64,000 nucleotides of DNA, from the NCBI RefSeq assembly GCF_021442025.1, contig NZ_CP090446.1, positions 3,472,001 to 3,536,000 of the forward strand, written 5' to 3'. Below, in pieces: positions 9,781-17,780 of the stretch. Under the pieces are notes generated by a model, which saw only the letters and a list, made by a program, of their open reading frames with translations, ran no database searches and was not told the origin of the DNA. The position numbers and the translations under genes are program-made. This stretch comes from Sphingobacterium sp. SRCM116780. GTDB lineage: Bacteria > Bacteroidota > Bacteroidia > Sphingobacteriales > Sphingobacteriaceae. Within the stretch, counting starts at the first letter, position 1. Each line of letters begins with the position of its first letter.

Positions 9781-11055
9781 CTATACGATTCCTTTTGGAT
9801 CATGACCTTTTACAAGTTCGAATATGGTAATTTCAGGTAATATACCAACCCGTCCGGGATAACCCAAAAAGCCATACCCAACATTGACGTAGAGTTGTTT
9901 ATTTCCTTGTTCTTTATAAAGCCCTGCCCATTCTTGATATACATATTTGGCTGGGCTCCATTGTATATTTTTTAACCGAACACCAAACTGCATCCCATGT
10001 GTATGTCCGGCAAACATGACATCTACATCAGTATCCAACACCTGCGCCCGCCAATGAGAGGGATCATGGGAAAGTAGCAATTTGACTGCCTGTTCTTCTG
10101 TGCCTTTCAATGCTTTTTTTAAATCACCATGTTTTGGAAAACGACCGGTTCCCCAATTTTGAACACCAACAATCGCTAATTCTTCATTATTTACTTTTAG
10201 AGTACGATGCTCATCATTCAATAAATCCCACCCCATGACTTTATGCGTTGCAATCAAGTCCTGAAGATTTTTTCTTTTAGCAGGGGAATCTTCTTTTCCA
10301 TAATAGTAGTCTCCATAATCATGATTCCCTAAACTTGAAAAAACACCCAGATCAGCTTTTACTCTTGAGAAAATATCTTGATAATCGCGCATTTCTGAAG
10401 CGACATTATTTACCAAATCTCCCGTAAAGAAAATGGTATCGGGCTTTTCTTTCAATAATAAATCAACCCCTCCGTTTACGGCTTTCTTATTATAAAAAGA
10501 TCCAGAATGGATATCCGAAATTTGTCCTATTGTCATCCCGTGAAAAGATGCGGGTAAGTTTGGTAAATACAATTTTTCACGACGCACGCGATAGTCATAA
10601 GCGCCTGAAATAATACCCCAACTTAGGGGAACTAACGGAGAAGCGCCTATTAATATTCCAGCTTTAGTTAAAAAATCTGAGCGGGTAATTCCGTCAACAG
10701 GTTTTTCTGGCAAAGGCGTATTGACTTCAGCCACTTGTTGAACTGATTTTTTAGGGAATATCAACCTTTTTATCCATACTCCTCCTCTCCGGAGATCATC
10801 AATCAGTAAGACGATGAAAAAGAAAAATTTAGACGCTACAGTCATGAAAAAGGTGACTAAAAGAATCGATCTTATGGATAGCGGAATATTAAATTTAAAG
10901 GATATGATGACGCCTAGTGCAAGCAAAATGGAATAGGACCACCAGAGAATAGTAAAAAGTTTACTTTGTGCAAACTTGATTTTGGTTGATCTTAATGCAA
11001 AAAAGATATAAAAATCTAATAGTAGTAATATAAAAACATTTATAATTAACATCAT
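9781..11055 (-). CDS. Membrane-anchored metallophosphoesterase (YkuE/YaeI type)
   Basis: 424 residues from the ATG at 11055; an upstream start at 11109 is possible but would overlap hemH by 40 bp and add a non-hydrophobic leader. Three hydrophobic N-terminal segments span about residues 1-115, then comes a calcineurin-like domain with all five metal blocks: ISDIHSG near 177, TGDLVNN near 209, GNHDYGD near 243, LSHDPS near 330 and GHTHGMQFG near 350. Relatives hydrolyse phosphoesters at the membrane, including UDP-diacylglucosamine-like lipids, but the substrate here is not shown. It starts 14 bp after the hemH stop, so it is co-transcribed with hemH. Confidence 0.9.
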   Translation of the reverse strand: MMLIINVFILLLLDFYIFFALRSTKIKFAQSKLFTILWWSYSILLALGVIISFKFNIPLSIRSILLVTFFMTVASKFFFFIVLLIDDLRRGGVWIKRLIFPKKSVQQVAEVNTPLPEKPVDGITRSDFLTKAGILIGASPLVPLSWGIISGAYDYRVRREKLYLPNLPASFHGMTIGQISDIHSGSFYNKKAVNGGVDLLLKEKPDTIFFTGDLVNNVASEMRDYQDIFSRVKADLGVFSSLGNHDYGDYYYGKEDSPAKRKNLQDLIATHKVMGWDLLNDEHRTLKVNNEELAIVGVQNWGTGRFPKHGDLKKALKGTEEQAVKLLLSHDPSHWRAQVLDTDVDVMFAGHTHGMQFGVRLKNIQWSPAKYVYQEWAGLYKEQGNKQLYVNVGYGFLGYPGRVGILPEITIFELVKGHDPKGIV

Positions 11056-11069
11056 TATTTCAATTTGTT

Positions 11070-12098
11070 TTAAGCATTCAAGGCTAATCGCTTCAATGCT
11101 GCTATCCATTTGGGATCAGCATTCAGACTTTCCACAAGCTGAACTTCTTCTCCTCCCAAATGCTTAAATTCATTAGCATATTCCACGCCAATCTCATCGA
11201 TGGTTTCGATGCAATCAGCAACAAAAGCGGGGCTAAAGACCAATAGTTTTTTCTTTCCACTCTTTGCTAAATCTTCTAATAAACTCGATGTATAAGGTTG
11301 AATCCAAGGTTCCTTGCCTAATCTTGATTGAAAACAGATGCTGTATTGCGATTTTTCCAATCCCAATTTTTGTACAATAGCACGTGTAGTGCCATGACAT
11401 TGTGACAGATAGCAGAAAGAATTGACTGTGGTTTTACACGATTCGCAACCATCCTCTGGACATTTTAACGTTCCTGTTGGATCTACTTTTCCTAATTGGC
11501 GGACAGGAAGACCATGATAACTGAATACAATATGATCAAATTTAGAAAGATCATGTTGTCGGGCATGATCTGCATATGTTTCGATCATCAATGGCTCTTG
11601 ACAGTAACTGCTCACAAAGCTGATATTGGGCAGGTAATTCCATTTGCGGATCAATTCCATCACACGATCGATAACAGATCCTGCAGTTGCAGAAGCATAT
11701 TGCGGAAATAAAGGAATAACCCGAATGGAATCCAACATCATACCTTCTAAATTTTTTAAAGCCTGCTCAATAGAGGGATTTTGATAGCGCATCGCCAATT
11801 CGACATGATAGTCCTCTCCCAATGATTTTTGCAATAAATCACATTGTATCACACTATAATGCATCAAAGGAGATCCTGTCTCTTGATCCCAAATCGTCTG
11901 ATATATCTTGGCTGATTTTGGCGCACGAGTTGGCGCAATAACTCCCTTCACTAAAAGAGTTCTTTTGATATATGAAATATCAATCACTCTCCCATCCATT
12001 AAAAATTCCGTTAAATATTTTTTAACATCTGCTGTAGAAGGACTATCTGGGGTCCCAAGTTGAACTAATAAAATTCCTTTCGTAGCTTTCTTACTCAT
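11070..12098 (-). CDS. hemH: Ferrochelatase
   Basis: 342 residues. Inserts Fe2+ into a porphyrin, the last or next-to-last haem step depending on the route. Diagnostic segments are LLVQLGTPDSP at the N-terminus, the active-site His in VFSYHGLP near residue 193, and the C-terminal SPAFVADCIETIDEI. Between about residues 212 and 240 there are five cysteines (LKCPEDGCESC, then CYLSQC), a Cys-rich insertion relative to the E. coli enzyme. A TATTTTTG -7 element ends 7 nt before the ATG, predicting a near-leaderless mRNA. First gene of an apparent operon with the metallophosphoesterase. Confidence 0.96.
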   Translation of the reverse strand: MSKKATKGILLVQLGTPDSPSTADVKKYLTEFLMDGRVIDISYIKRTLLVKGVIAPTRAPKSAKIYQTIWDQETGSPLMHYSVIQCDLLQKSLGEDYHVELAMRYQNPSIEQALKNLEGMMLDSIRVIPLFPQYASATAGSVIDRVMELIRKWNYLPNISFVSSYCQEPLMIETYADHARQHDLSKFDHIVFSYHGLPVRQLGKVDPTGTLKCPEDGCESCKTTVNSFCYLSQCHGTTRAIVQKLGLEKSQYSICFQSRLGKEPWIQPYTSSLLEDLAKSGKKKLLVFSPAFVADCIETIDEIGVEYANEFKHLGGEEVQLVESLNADPKWIAALKRLALNA

Positions 12099-12105
12099 TT
12101 AAAAA

Positions 12106-12113
12106 CAAAAATA
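12106..12113 (-). promoter_or_regulatory. -7 element (TATTTTTG) for hemH
   Basis: Minus-strand match to TAnnTTTG ending 7 nt before the hemH ATG. No convincing -33 TTG at 19-21 bp. Confidence 0.45.
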
Positions 12114-12179
12114 CGGAAATTACATCGGAGATAAGGCGTTCTATGACAATATGAAATATTGATGACTTGTCAATAAGGC

Positions 12180-13028
12180 TTATAGCGCCTCTAAGAAAGC
12201 TTTCACTTCTTTCATTAACCACATGGGAGTTGAGGTTGCTCCACAAATACCTACACGGTCATTTTCGCTAAACATTGTCTGATCGATCTCATTGACTTCT
12301 GATACAAAATAGGTGTCCGGATTTTCTTTTAGACAAACTTCAAAAAGCACTTTACCGTTTGAAGATTTTTTTCCAGAAACAAAAACTATTTTATCGTATT
12401 GTCGCGCAAAATGAACGAGATCCTCATAACGATTCGAGACTTGTCGACAAATGGTATCATTCGCTTTGACTTCATATCCTCTTTTGATTAATTCTTCTTT
12501 AATCGCATAGAATTTATCGACACTTTTTGTGGTTTGGCTATAAAGGGTAAAAGACGCTGGCAAAACCGCATCATCCAATTCAGCAAGATCTTGGAACACC
12601 AATGCTTCGTTATCTGTCTGCCCTTGCAAACCCACAACCTCAGCATGTCCATGTTTACCAAAAATTAGAATTTTTTCATCTTGATCATAAGATGTTTTAA
12701 TTCTATTTTGCAGTTTCAACACCACTGGACAAGAAGCATCAATCAAGGTGATGTTGTTCTCCAAAGCGATCTTATAGGTTTCAGGGGCTTCACCATGTGC
12801 TCTAATCAACACTTTTTCATGTTGAAGTGTCGGCAATACATCGTGTGCGATGATACGAAGTCCCTTAGCCTTAAGACGCGCAACTTCCTCATCATTATGT
12901 ACAATATCACCTAAACAGTACAAATAACCGTCTTCTTCAAGAATTTCTTCAGCCATATCTATTGCATAGACTACACCAAAACAGAATCCTGAATCCTTAT
13001 CAATATCAACCGTTAGATTTAATGCCAT
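12180..13028 (-). CDS. ispH: 4-hydroxy-3-methylbut-2-enyl diphosphate reductase (IspH/LytB)
   Basis: 282 residues. Last enzyme of the MEP isoprenoid pathway, making IPP and DMAPP with an iron-sulfur cluster. The three cluster cysteines can be placed in GFCFGV near residue 17, DASCPVV near 99 and DTICRQVSNR near 193. Substrate-binding His segments GDIVHND and LIRAHGEAP are present, and the C-terminal GATSTPMWL corresponds to the usual GASTPxW. It is monocistronic and divergent from ndk, with a TAACTTTG element 7 nt before its ATG. Confidence 0.97.
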   Translation of the reverse strand: MALNLTVDIDKDSGFCFGVVYAIDMAEEILEEDGYLYCLGDIVHNDEEVARLKAKGLRIIAHDVLPTLQHEKVLIRAHGEAPETYKIALENNITLIDASCPVVLKLQNRIKTSYDQDEKILIFGKHGHAEVVGLQGQTDNEALVFQDLAELDDAVLPASFTLYSQTTKSVDKFYAIKEELIKRGYEVKANDTICRQVSNRYEDLVHFARQYDKIVFVSGKKSSNGKVLFEVCLKENPDTYFVSEVNEIDQTMFSENDRVGICGATSTPMWLMKEVKAFLEAL

Positions 13029-13035
13029 AATAGTA

Positions 13036-13043
13036 CAAAGTTA
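13036..13043 (-). promoter_or_regulatory. -7 element (TAACTTTG) for ispH
   Basis: Minus-strand TAnnTTTG match ending 7 nt before the ispH start codon; predicts a leader of only a few nucleotides. No clear -33. Confidence 0.45.
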
Positions 13044-13150
13044 AACATTTCTTGATACTCTAAGAAAATACTTTTTTGAAGAAAAAGTTACAGTAATACA
13101 TTCGTAGAAGAATATAATACGCTTGTGCTTCAGTTATTAGCAGAAATCAT

Positions 13151-13159
13151 TACTTTTGC
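13151..13159 (+). promoter_or_regulatory. -7 element (TACTTTTGC) for ndk
   Basis: Full TAnnTTTGC match 15 nt before the ndk ATG. A TTG at 13123-13125 is 25 bp upstream, longer than the usual spacer. Confidence 0.5.
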
Positions 13160-13174
13160 AAAAAATAAATATTA

Positions 13175-13594
13175 ATGGCAACGAACAGAACTTTTACGAT
13201 GATCAAACCAGATGCAGTTGCAAATGGTCACATCGGCGCTATCTTGAACGATATTATTGCAGGTGGTTTCAAAATTGTAGCAATGAAATATATTCATTTG
13301 ACTACAGAAACAGCAGGTGCATTTTATGAAGTACACAAAGCACGTCCTTTCTATGGAGATTTAGTAACCTTTATGACTTCAGGTCCTATCGTTGCTGCTA
13401 TCTTAGAAAAAGACAATGCTGTTGAAGACTTCCGTACTTTGATCGGTGCTACTAATCCTGCTGATGCTGCTGAAGGTACTATCCGTAACAAATATGCAAA
13501 ATCTATCGATGCAAATGCTGTTCATGGATCTGATTCAGACGAAAATGCACAAATCGAAGGTTCATTTTTCTTTTCTCAATTCGAAAGATTTTAA
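13175..13594 (+). CDS. ndk: Nucleoside diphosphate kinase
   Basis: 139 residues, the normal length. Exchanges gamma-phosphates between NTPs and NDPs through a phosphohistidine. The N-terminal [13 protein letters not shown] is characteristic, and the catalytic His lies in NAVHGSDS near residue 117. It starts at the ATG just after a TACTTTTGC promoter element and is followed by a strong terminator, so it is a single-gene unit. Confidence 0.98.
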   Translation: MATNRTFTMIKPDAVANGHIGAILNDIIAGGFKIVAMKYIHLTTETAGAFYEVHKARPFYGDLVTFMTSGPIVAAILEKDNAVEDFRTLIGATNPADAAEGTIRNKYAKSIDANAVHGSDSDENAQIEGSFFFSQFERF

Positions 13595-13610
13595 TCTTTA
13601 TTTGTTTCAT

Positions 13611-13653
13611 CATAAAAAAGGCTTCCAACATGCTGTTGGAAGCCTTTTTTATG
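13611..13653. terminator. Terminator between ndk and ybeY
   Basis: A perfect 20 bp inverted repeat (13611-13630 / 13634-13653), 3 nt loop, with A- and T-runs so that it can serve both the plus-strand ndk (17 bp after its stop) and the minus-strand ybeY (37 bp after its stop). Confidence 0.9.
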
Positions 13654-13689
13654 AAATCTTGAGTACTTAATGACAGAAAGGACCTATTT

Positions 13690-14124
13690 TTAAAACGTAC
13701 GTTTTTCTAAATATTCATTCTCTTTAGCTGTCATCCGAGTTTTATCTTCTGCTGTTTTATCATAATATCCACATAAGTGTAGGACACCATGAGCAATCAC
13801 GCGGTGTAATTCATCTCGACTGCTGACTTTAAACTTTTCAGCATTCTCCGCAATACGTTCAACGCTGATAAAAATATCCCCCGCGATCACATCTTCATCC
13901 TCTGAAGAATCAAACGTAACAATATCTGTATAGGTATCATGATCCAAATATTGCTTATTGATTTCCAATAAGTATTTATCAGAACAGAAGATAAAACTTA
14001 ATTCTCCTACCCGTTTAAATCCCTCTGATTTGATTGTTGCCAAAATCCATTCACGGACTTTTGCTTTTTCCTTTAATATAAATTCAATGTCTTCTGCAAA
14101 GAATAGAATATCTTTTAATGCCAT
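13690..14124 (-). CDS. ybeY: Endoribonuclease YbeY (rRNA maturation factor)
   Basis: 144 residues. Metal-dependent RNase involved in 16S rRNA 3' processing and ribosome quality control. The segment VIAHGVLHLCGYYDKTAED near residues 109-127 corresponds to the family metal site. The first two histidines (HxxxH) are present, but the usual GYDH third His reads GYYDK, leaving an Asp nearby. It follows ruvX with a 3 bp gap, in the same operon. Confidence 0.93.
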   Translation of the reverse strand: MALKDILFFAEDIEFILKEKAKVREWILATIKSEGFKRVGELSFIFCSDKYLLEINKQYLDHDTYTDIVTFDSSEDEDVIAGDIFISVERIAENAEKFKVSSRDELHRVIAHGVLHLCGYYDKTAEDKTRMTAKENEYLEKRTF

Positions 14125-14127
14125 TTT

Positions 14128-14541
14128 CTAAAATGCTTTAGTTTCCATATACGTTTGCAAGATTATAGTTGCTGAAATGGTGTCTACAATTCCTTTATCT
14201 TGTCTTTTATTTTTTTTCTTACCACTTTGAGCGATCACAGCAGAGGCCATCTTTGACGTAAAACGTTCGTCTATTTCAACGACTTGAATTGCTGGATAGG
14301 TCTTTTTCAACTTTCGAACAAATCCGAGTACATGTATCGCAGATTGCGAGTCTGTACCATCCATTTGCAATGGTTTTCCGACAACAAAGGTTTCTACTTG
14401 TTCAGTAGTAAAATAATCCGCTAAAAATTTCCAAACGTCATCTGGATGTACGGTTGTCAAAGCTGTTGCAATTATTTGCATAGGATCCGTTACTGCTATA
14501 CCGATACGTTTCGTTCCATAATCAAAAGCCATTAATCTCAT
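14128..14541 (-). CDS. ruvX: Putative pre-16S rRNA nuclease / Holliday junction resolvase-like YqgF
   Basis: 137 residues with an RNase H-like fold: the first acidic site in FDYGTKRIGIAVTDP near residue 5, the VVGKPLQMDGT strand, DERFTS near 93 and a final Asp in KGIVDTISA near 117. Family members complete 5' processing of 16S rRNA, which fits the immediate pairing with ybeY 3 bp downstream. Start is the ATG at 14541. A TATTTTTG element lies 26 bp upstream. Confidence 0.94.
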   Translation of the reverse strand: MRLMAFDYGTKRIGIAVTDPMQIIATALTTVHPDDVWKFLADYFTTEQVETFVVGKPLQMDGTDSQSAIHVLGFVRKLKKTYPAIQVVEIDERFTSKMASAVIAQSGKKKNKRQDKGIVDTISATIILQTYMETKAF

Positions 14542-14567
14542 ACTGATGCCTGTGTTGAATCTGTTGA

Positions 14568-14575
14568 CAAAAATA
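14568..14575 (-). promoter_or_regulatory. -7 element (TATTTTTG) for ruvX-ybeY
   Basis: Minus-strand TAnnTTTG match 26 nt before the ruvX ATG, in the divergent region shared with the deformylase fusion gene. Confidence 0.45.
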
Positions 14576-14622
14576 CAATTTCCGTATGAGTAAATAGATT
14601 CTCAATTGATTAAATAAATCTA

Positions 14623-14631
14623 TAACTTTGC
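14623..14631 (+). promoter_or_regulatory. -7 element (TAACTTTGC) for the DUF1684-deformylase gene
   Basis: Plus-strand TAnnTTTGC match ending 20 nt before the ATG at 14652. It is divergently arranged with the ruvX element 48 bp away. Confidence 0.45.
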
Positions 14632-14651
14632 TAGACTTTAAATAACAAGAA

Positions 14652-15878
14652 ATGAAATACTCGATTATAGTTAGTATTTTCCTATCGGCGTTTTGTATGC
14701 AAGTATATGCACAAGATTACCAAGCAATCATCACAAAAAGCAGGGAAGAAAAAGCGTTGGAATTATCCAAAACAAAATTTGGTCCTTTACCTAAAGATCA
14801 AATTAAATATTTAGATTATTTCCCTGCTAATAAGGAATATCAAGTGACTGCTGAAGTTTCCTTATTAATTGGAGAAGAAACTTTTAAAATGCCAACGTAT
14901 GATGGTACCAGCAATCCCTATAAGCGGTATGCTATTTTAAATTTTACGCTGGATAATAAACCTTATAGTTTAACAGTTTATCAAAGTGCGGCATTATTTC
15001 AAAATCCATTATACAAAAACCACTTATTCTTACCATTTCTAGATTTAACAAATGGTCAAGAGTCCTATAATGGTGGTCGGTATATCGATTTATCTACCGA
15101 AGACATCAAGGATGGTAAAGTAACCATCGATTTTAATACTGCTTACAATCCTTATTGCGCGTATAGCAATGGCTATCGTTGTCCTGTACCGCCAAAAGAA
15201 AATATTTTAGATACCAAGATTATGGCTGGAGAAAAAGCATTCCATAAACCAAAAAATGAAAGACCTGTTGATGTGAATACAGGACAAAATTTTAGTGAAG
15301 CAGATTTAAAAATTATCAACGAAGGCTCGGTAAATGATAAGTTAAGAGTACTACAGATTACAGATAAAAAAGATTTGACTATACTTACCACTGCATCTTC
15401 AGATATCAAATACGATGATCCTCTCATCTCGATTTTAGAAAAAAGAATGCTTCTTACGGTTCAAGATCCTGAACATGCAGGTGTTGGTATTGCTGCTCCA
15501 CAAATCGGAATCAATAAAAACATGATTCTTGTACAACGGTTTGATAAACCAGGAGAACCGTTTGAATTTTATATCAATCCTAAGATTATTTGGAGATCAA
15601 AATTCACGAGAAAGGGTTTTGAGGGATGTCTTTCAATCCCTAATCGCAAAGAAGAAGTATTACGAAGCTATACGATACGGCTACAATATATCAGTAAAGA
15701 GGGAAAAGTTGTTGAAGAGAATATCGAAGGGTTTACATCCGTTATTTTCCAACATGAGGTCGATCATCTTTACGGTATCTTATATCCCGATCGAATTGAT
15801 GAGGCTCAAAAAGAAGTGTTCGAACCTTTGAGTGACAAAATGGAATTTTTTGTTAAACCAAACACTATTCGTCCTTAA
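14652..15878 (+). CDS. Secreted fusion: DUF1684 domain + peptide deformylase-like domain
   Basis: 408 residues. A signal peptide (about 1-20, cleavage after VYA) is followed by a DUF1684 domain (about 30-195) with its typical GRYIDLS, DFNTAYNPYCAY and CPVPPKEN segments. A complete peptide deformylase domain follows (about 225-395). All three deformylase motifs are intact: GVGIAAPQIG near 277, EGCLSIP near 324 with the metal-binding Cys, and QHEVDHLYG near 367 with HExxH. Classical deformylase acts in the cytosol on nascent N-formyl-Met, so an exported, metal-competent copy fused to DUF1684 probably has another substrate. A housekeeping def gene is expected elsewhere. Single-gene unit, divergent from ruvX. 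Confidence 0.9.
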   Translation: MKYSIIVSIFLSAFCMQVYAQDYQAIITKSREEKALELSKTKFGPLPKDQIKYLDYFPANKEYQVTAEVSLLIGEETFKMPTYDGTSNPYKRYAILNFTLDNKPYSLTVYQSAALFQNPLYKNHLFLPFLDLTNGQESYNGGRYIDLSTEDIKDGKVTIDFNTAYNPYCAYSNGYRCPVPPKENILDTKIMAGEKAFHKPKNERPVDVNTGQNFSEADLKIINEGSVNDKLRVLQITDKKDLTILTTASSDIKYDDPLISILEKRMLLTVQDPEHAGVGIAAPQIGINKNMILVQRFDKPGEPFEFYINPKIIWRSKFTRKGFEGCLSIPNRKEEVLRSYTIRLQYISKEGKVVEENIEGFTSVIFQHEVDHLYGILYPDRIDEAQKEVFEPLSDKMEFFVKPNTIRP

Positions 15879-15996
15879 AAAAACGACAAATACGGCTACC
15901 CCATACTTTTAGATAAGTCCAACTGCATGAAGGAATAGCGTTTGATACGACTTGACCTTAATGTCGTATTAACTTGTCTATTAATAGAGGTTTAAC

Positions 15997-16063
15997 AGGG
16001 GGTTTATAGGGGTATAATAGGGGGTTAGTAGGGGTATATCCCTATAAACCCCCTACTATACCC
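15997..16063. repeat. G-rich 11 bp tandem repeat with opposing C-rich arm
   Basis: Four units of about 11 bp start with AGGGG(G)T at 15997, 16008, 16019 and 16030, giving four G-runs of 4-5. They are followed by C-runs at 16040-16042, 16049-16053 and 16061-16063. The first unit forms a perfect 15 bp inverted repeat with the C-arm (15997-16011 / 16040-16054), and the third and fourth units can form a competing imperfect stem with the same arm. The four G-runs also fit a G-quadruplex pattern with loops of 6-7 nt. Confidence 0.75.
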
Positions 16064-16262
16064 AACTTATCTCTATCTAATACCTAAGTTAACTCCGAAG
16101 TTGTTAGTCTTTTAATCTTAAGATCTATCGGAATGTGAATTGTAATTGTCTGTTTTTGGTTTTTTTATGCTAAAAACTGAATAGATTCATCTCGCTATCC
16201 CAGTATGAAATAGGTATATAGGATACATGTGTATAGGCATCAAAACCGGATTTCAAGACATA

Positions 16263-16299
16263 AAAAAAGAGCATAAAACCTAAGTCTATGCTCTTTTTT
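16263..16299 (-). terminator. Terminator downstream of the glutaminyl cyclase gene
   Basis: A 13 bp perfect stem (16263-16275 / 16287-16299) with an 11 nt loop, A-run on the left and T-run on the right, so it could work in both directions. It lies 66 bp past the glutaminyl cyclase stop. Confidence 0.75.
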
Positions 16300-16365
16300 G
16301 AATTTATGGTACTTTTCTATGCGCTGTATAATAGCGCTATTTTTTCTTTCAACTAGCCGGATTGC

Positions 16366-17403
16366 TTAACGAGCAATCATTTTGATTTCAAACAGGGTAT
16401 TCCAAAGTTTGCCCGTTATAAACAATCTTTTACCTGCTTGATCATACGCAATGCCATTCAACTCATTATCATATTGGGCATGTTGGTAGATTCCCACTAA
16501 ATTAATTCGACCTTCTACAGCTCCTGTTTCTGGGTTTATAATAACAATGATATCTTTTTCATATACATTGGCATATATTTTTCCATCAATATATTCCAAT
16601 TCGTTTAATGCATCAACTTTACCATTTTCATCATATACTTCAATGGAGCTCAACTCAGCTTGTGTATTGGCATCTAGGAAATAAAGCTTATTGGATCCAT
16701 CAGATTTAATCAAGCGTTTCCCATCATAGGTTAAACCCCATCCTTCTTTGCTATTGGTATAAGGAAAAGTTTTGACCAATTCAAAGTCCGATTTATTGAG
16801 TACAAAACCTTCCATGTTTTGCCAAGTTAACATCACGATTTTATCGCCAACAATCGTCATTCCTTCTCCAAAATATTTTTGCGAATCAAATTCTTTTTTC
16901 TGTAATACTTTACCTGTTTTTAAATCTACACGACGTAATGAGGTGATTGTGTTGTTTCCACTACCTGTAGATTCATAAAGCATACCGTTTTCATACTGTA
17001 ACCCTTGCGTATAAGCAGTCGTATCGTGCAGAAATTTATTTACGACTTCAAAACCATATTCCTTTGGCGCTTGTGGTACAATATAAATCAATCCACTTGC
17101 ACTATCCACTTTTGCTCCTTGATATAGTTTCGCTGAGATATTGCGACTACCAAAAGTAAAATTCTTACTGTCCACCTGAACTGCAACTGTATCTTTCTTA
17201 GAACCAACAACCTGGTTATCGATATAATACACCACCGAATCAAAATCGGAAGAGGTAAACTTCAATTGCAACTGAATAGGATCTCCTTGTTGGATGGATT
17301 GGCTAGCGTCAGGTTTAGCGAATTCCAATTTACCTGATTTTTGTGTCTTACAAGCTCCCAGACTCAATACCAAACCTAAAAGGATATACTTTGTTTTTTT
17401 CAT
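16366..17403 (-). CDS. Glutaminyl-peptide cyclotransferase, lipoprotein
   Basis: 345 residues from ATG 17403, chosen because it yields a lipoprotein signal with lipobox LGAC; the frame is open 11 codons upstream. After a linker and an Ig-like strand region (about 40-130) comes the plant/bacterial-type glutamine cyclotransferase propeller, with TQGLQYENGMLYESTGS near 139 and later WGLTYDGKRL, NELEYIDGKIYANVY and LNGIAYD. The enzyme converts N-terminal Gln to pyroglutamate on exported proteins. This suits type IX cargo, where signal cleavage often leaves Gln first. It starts 13 bp after the yraN stop. Confidence 0.93.
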   Translation of the reverse strand: MKKTKYILLGLVLSLGACKTQKSGKLEFAKPDASQSIQQGDPIQLQLKFTSSDFDSVVYYIDNQVVGSKKDTVAVQVDSKNFTFGSRNISAKLYQGAKVDSASGLIYIVPQAPKEYGFEVVNKFLHDTTAYTQGLQYENGMLYESTGSGNNTITSLRRVDLKTGKVLQKKEFDSQKYFGEGMTIVGDKIVMLTWQNMEGFVLNKSDFELVKTFPYTNSKEGWGLTYDGKRLIKSDGSNKLYFLDANTQAELSSIEVYDENGKVDALNELEYIDGKIYANVYEKDIIVIINPETGAVEGRINLVGIYQHAQYDNELNGIAYDQAGKRLFITGKLWNTLFEIKMIAR

Positions 17404-17416
17404 ATAAAAAATACTT

Positions 17417-17779
17417 TTATTCGTTCCAGAACGCATCTTTAATGTGTTCTATTTGTACATTTTCTTTTTCCATTATCAAGATGGAGACAATATCAAATCT
17501 AATCTCTCCTGTAATCTTATATTTTCTCAAGTAACAATCTGCCGCCCTTGTCAGTTTTCGTTTTTTTTGCCAATCGACAAACTCAAATGGCTCTCCAAAA
17601 TCAAGTTGACTACGTGTCTTTACTTCAACAAAAACCAAGATATCAGCATCTTTGACAATCAAATCTACTTCTAAATTCTTATACCGCCAATTTCTTAACA
17701 CAATTTCACATCCTAAATCTTGAAGAAATTTATCGGCATATAATTCTCCCAATTTTCCAAACTCAAGATGTTTCGCCAT
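17417..17779 (-). CDS. YraN/UPF0102 family endonuclease-like protein
   Basis: 120 residues with the family pattern: GKLGELYADKFL at the N-terminus, then a restriction-endonuclease-like core with EVDLIVKD and FVEVKTRSQ around residues 37-60. Function in the cell is not settled; the fold suggests a DNA- or RNA-processing nuclease. It begins 1 bp before the dnaG stop region, so it lies in a dnaG-yraN-glutaminyl cyclase operon. Confidence 0.93.
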   Translation of the reverse strand: MAKHLEFGKLGELYADKFLQDLGCEIVLRNWRYKNLEVDLIVKDADILVFVEVKTRSQLDFGEPFEFVDWQKKRKLTRAADCYLRKYKITGEIRFDIVSILIMEKENVQIEHIKDAFWNE

Positions 17780-17780
17780 A

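Larger units (their letters stand above)
15879..16365. other. 487 bp gene-free convergent region
   Basis: No credible ORF of useful length is seen. It holds the G-rich repeat at 15997-16063 and the terminator at 16263-16299, and otherwise AT-rich sequence with no recognised RNA gene. It is long for a gap between two convergent 3' ends, so a small RNA or a structural element is possible. Confidence 0.6.

Noticed and set aside
15997..16034. Possible CRISPR or telomere-like array
   Set aside because: Only four units of 11 bp with no spacers and no cas genes; reported instead as a G-rich repeat.
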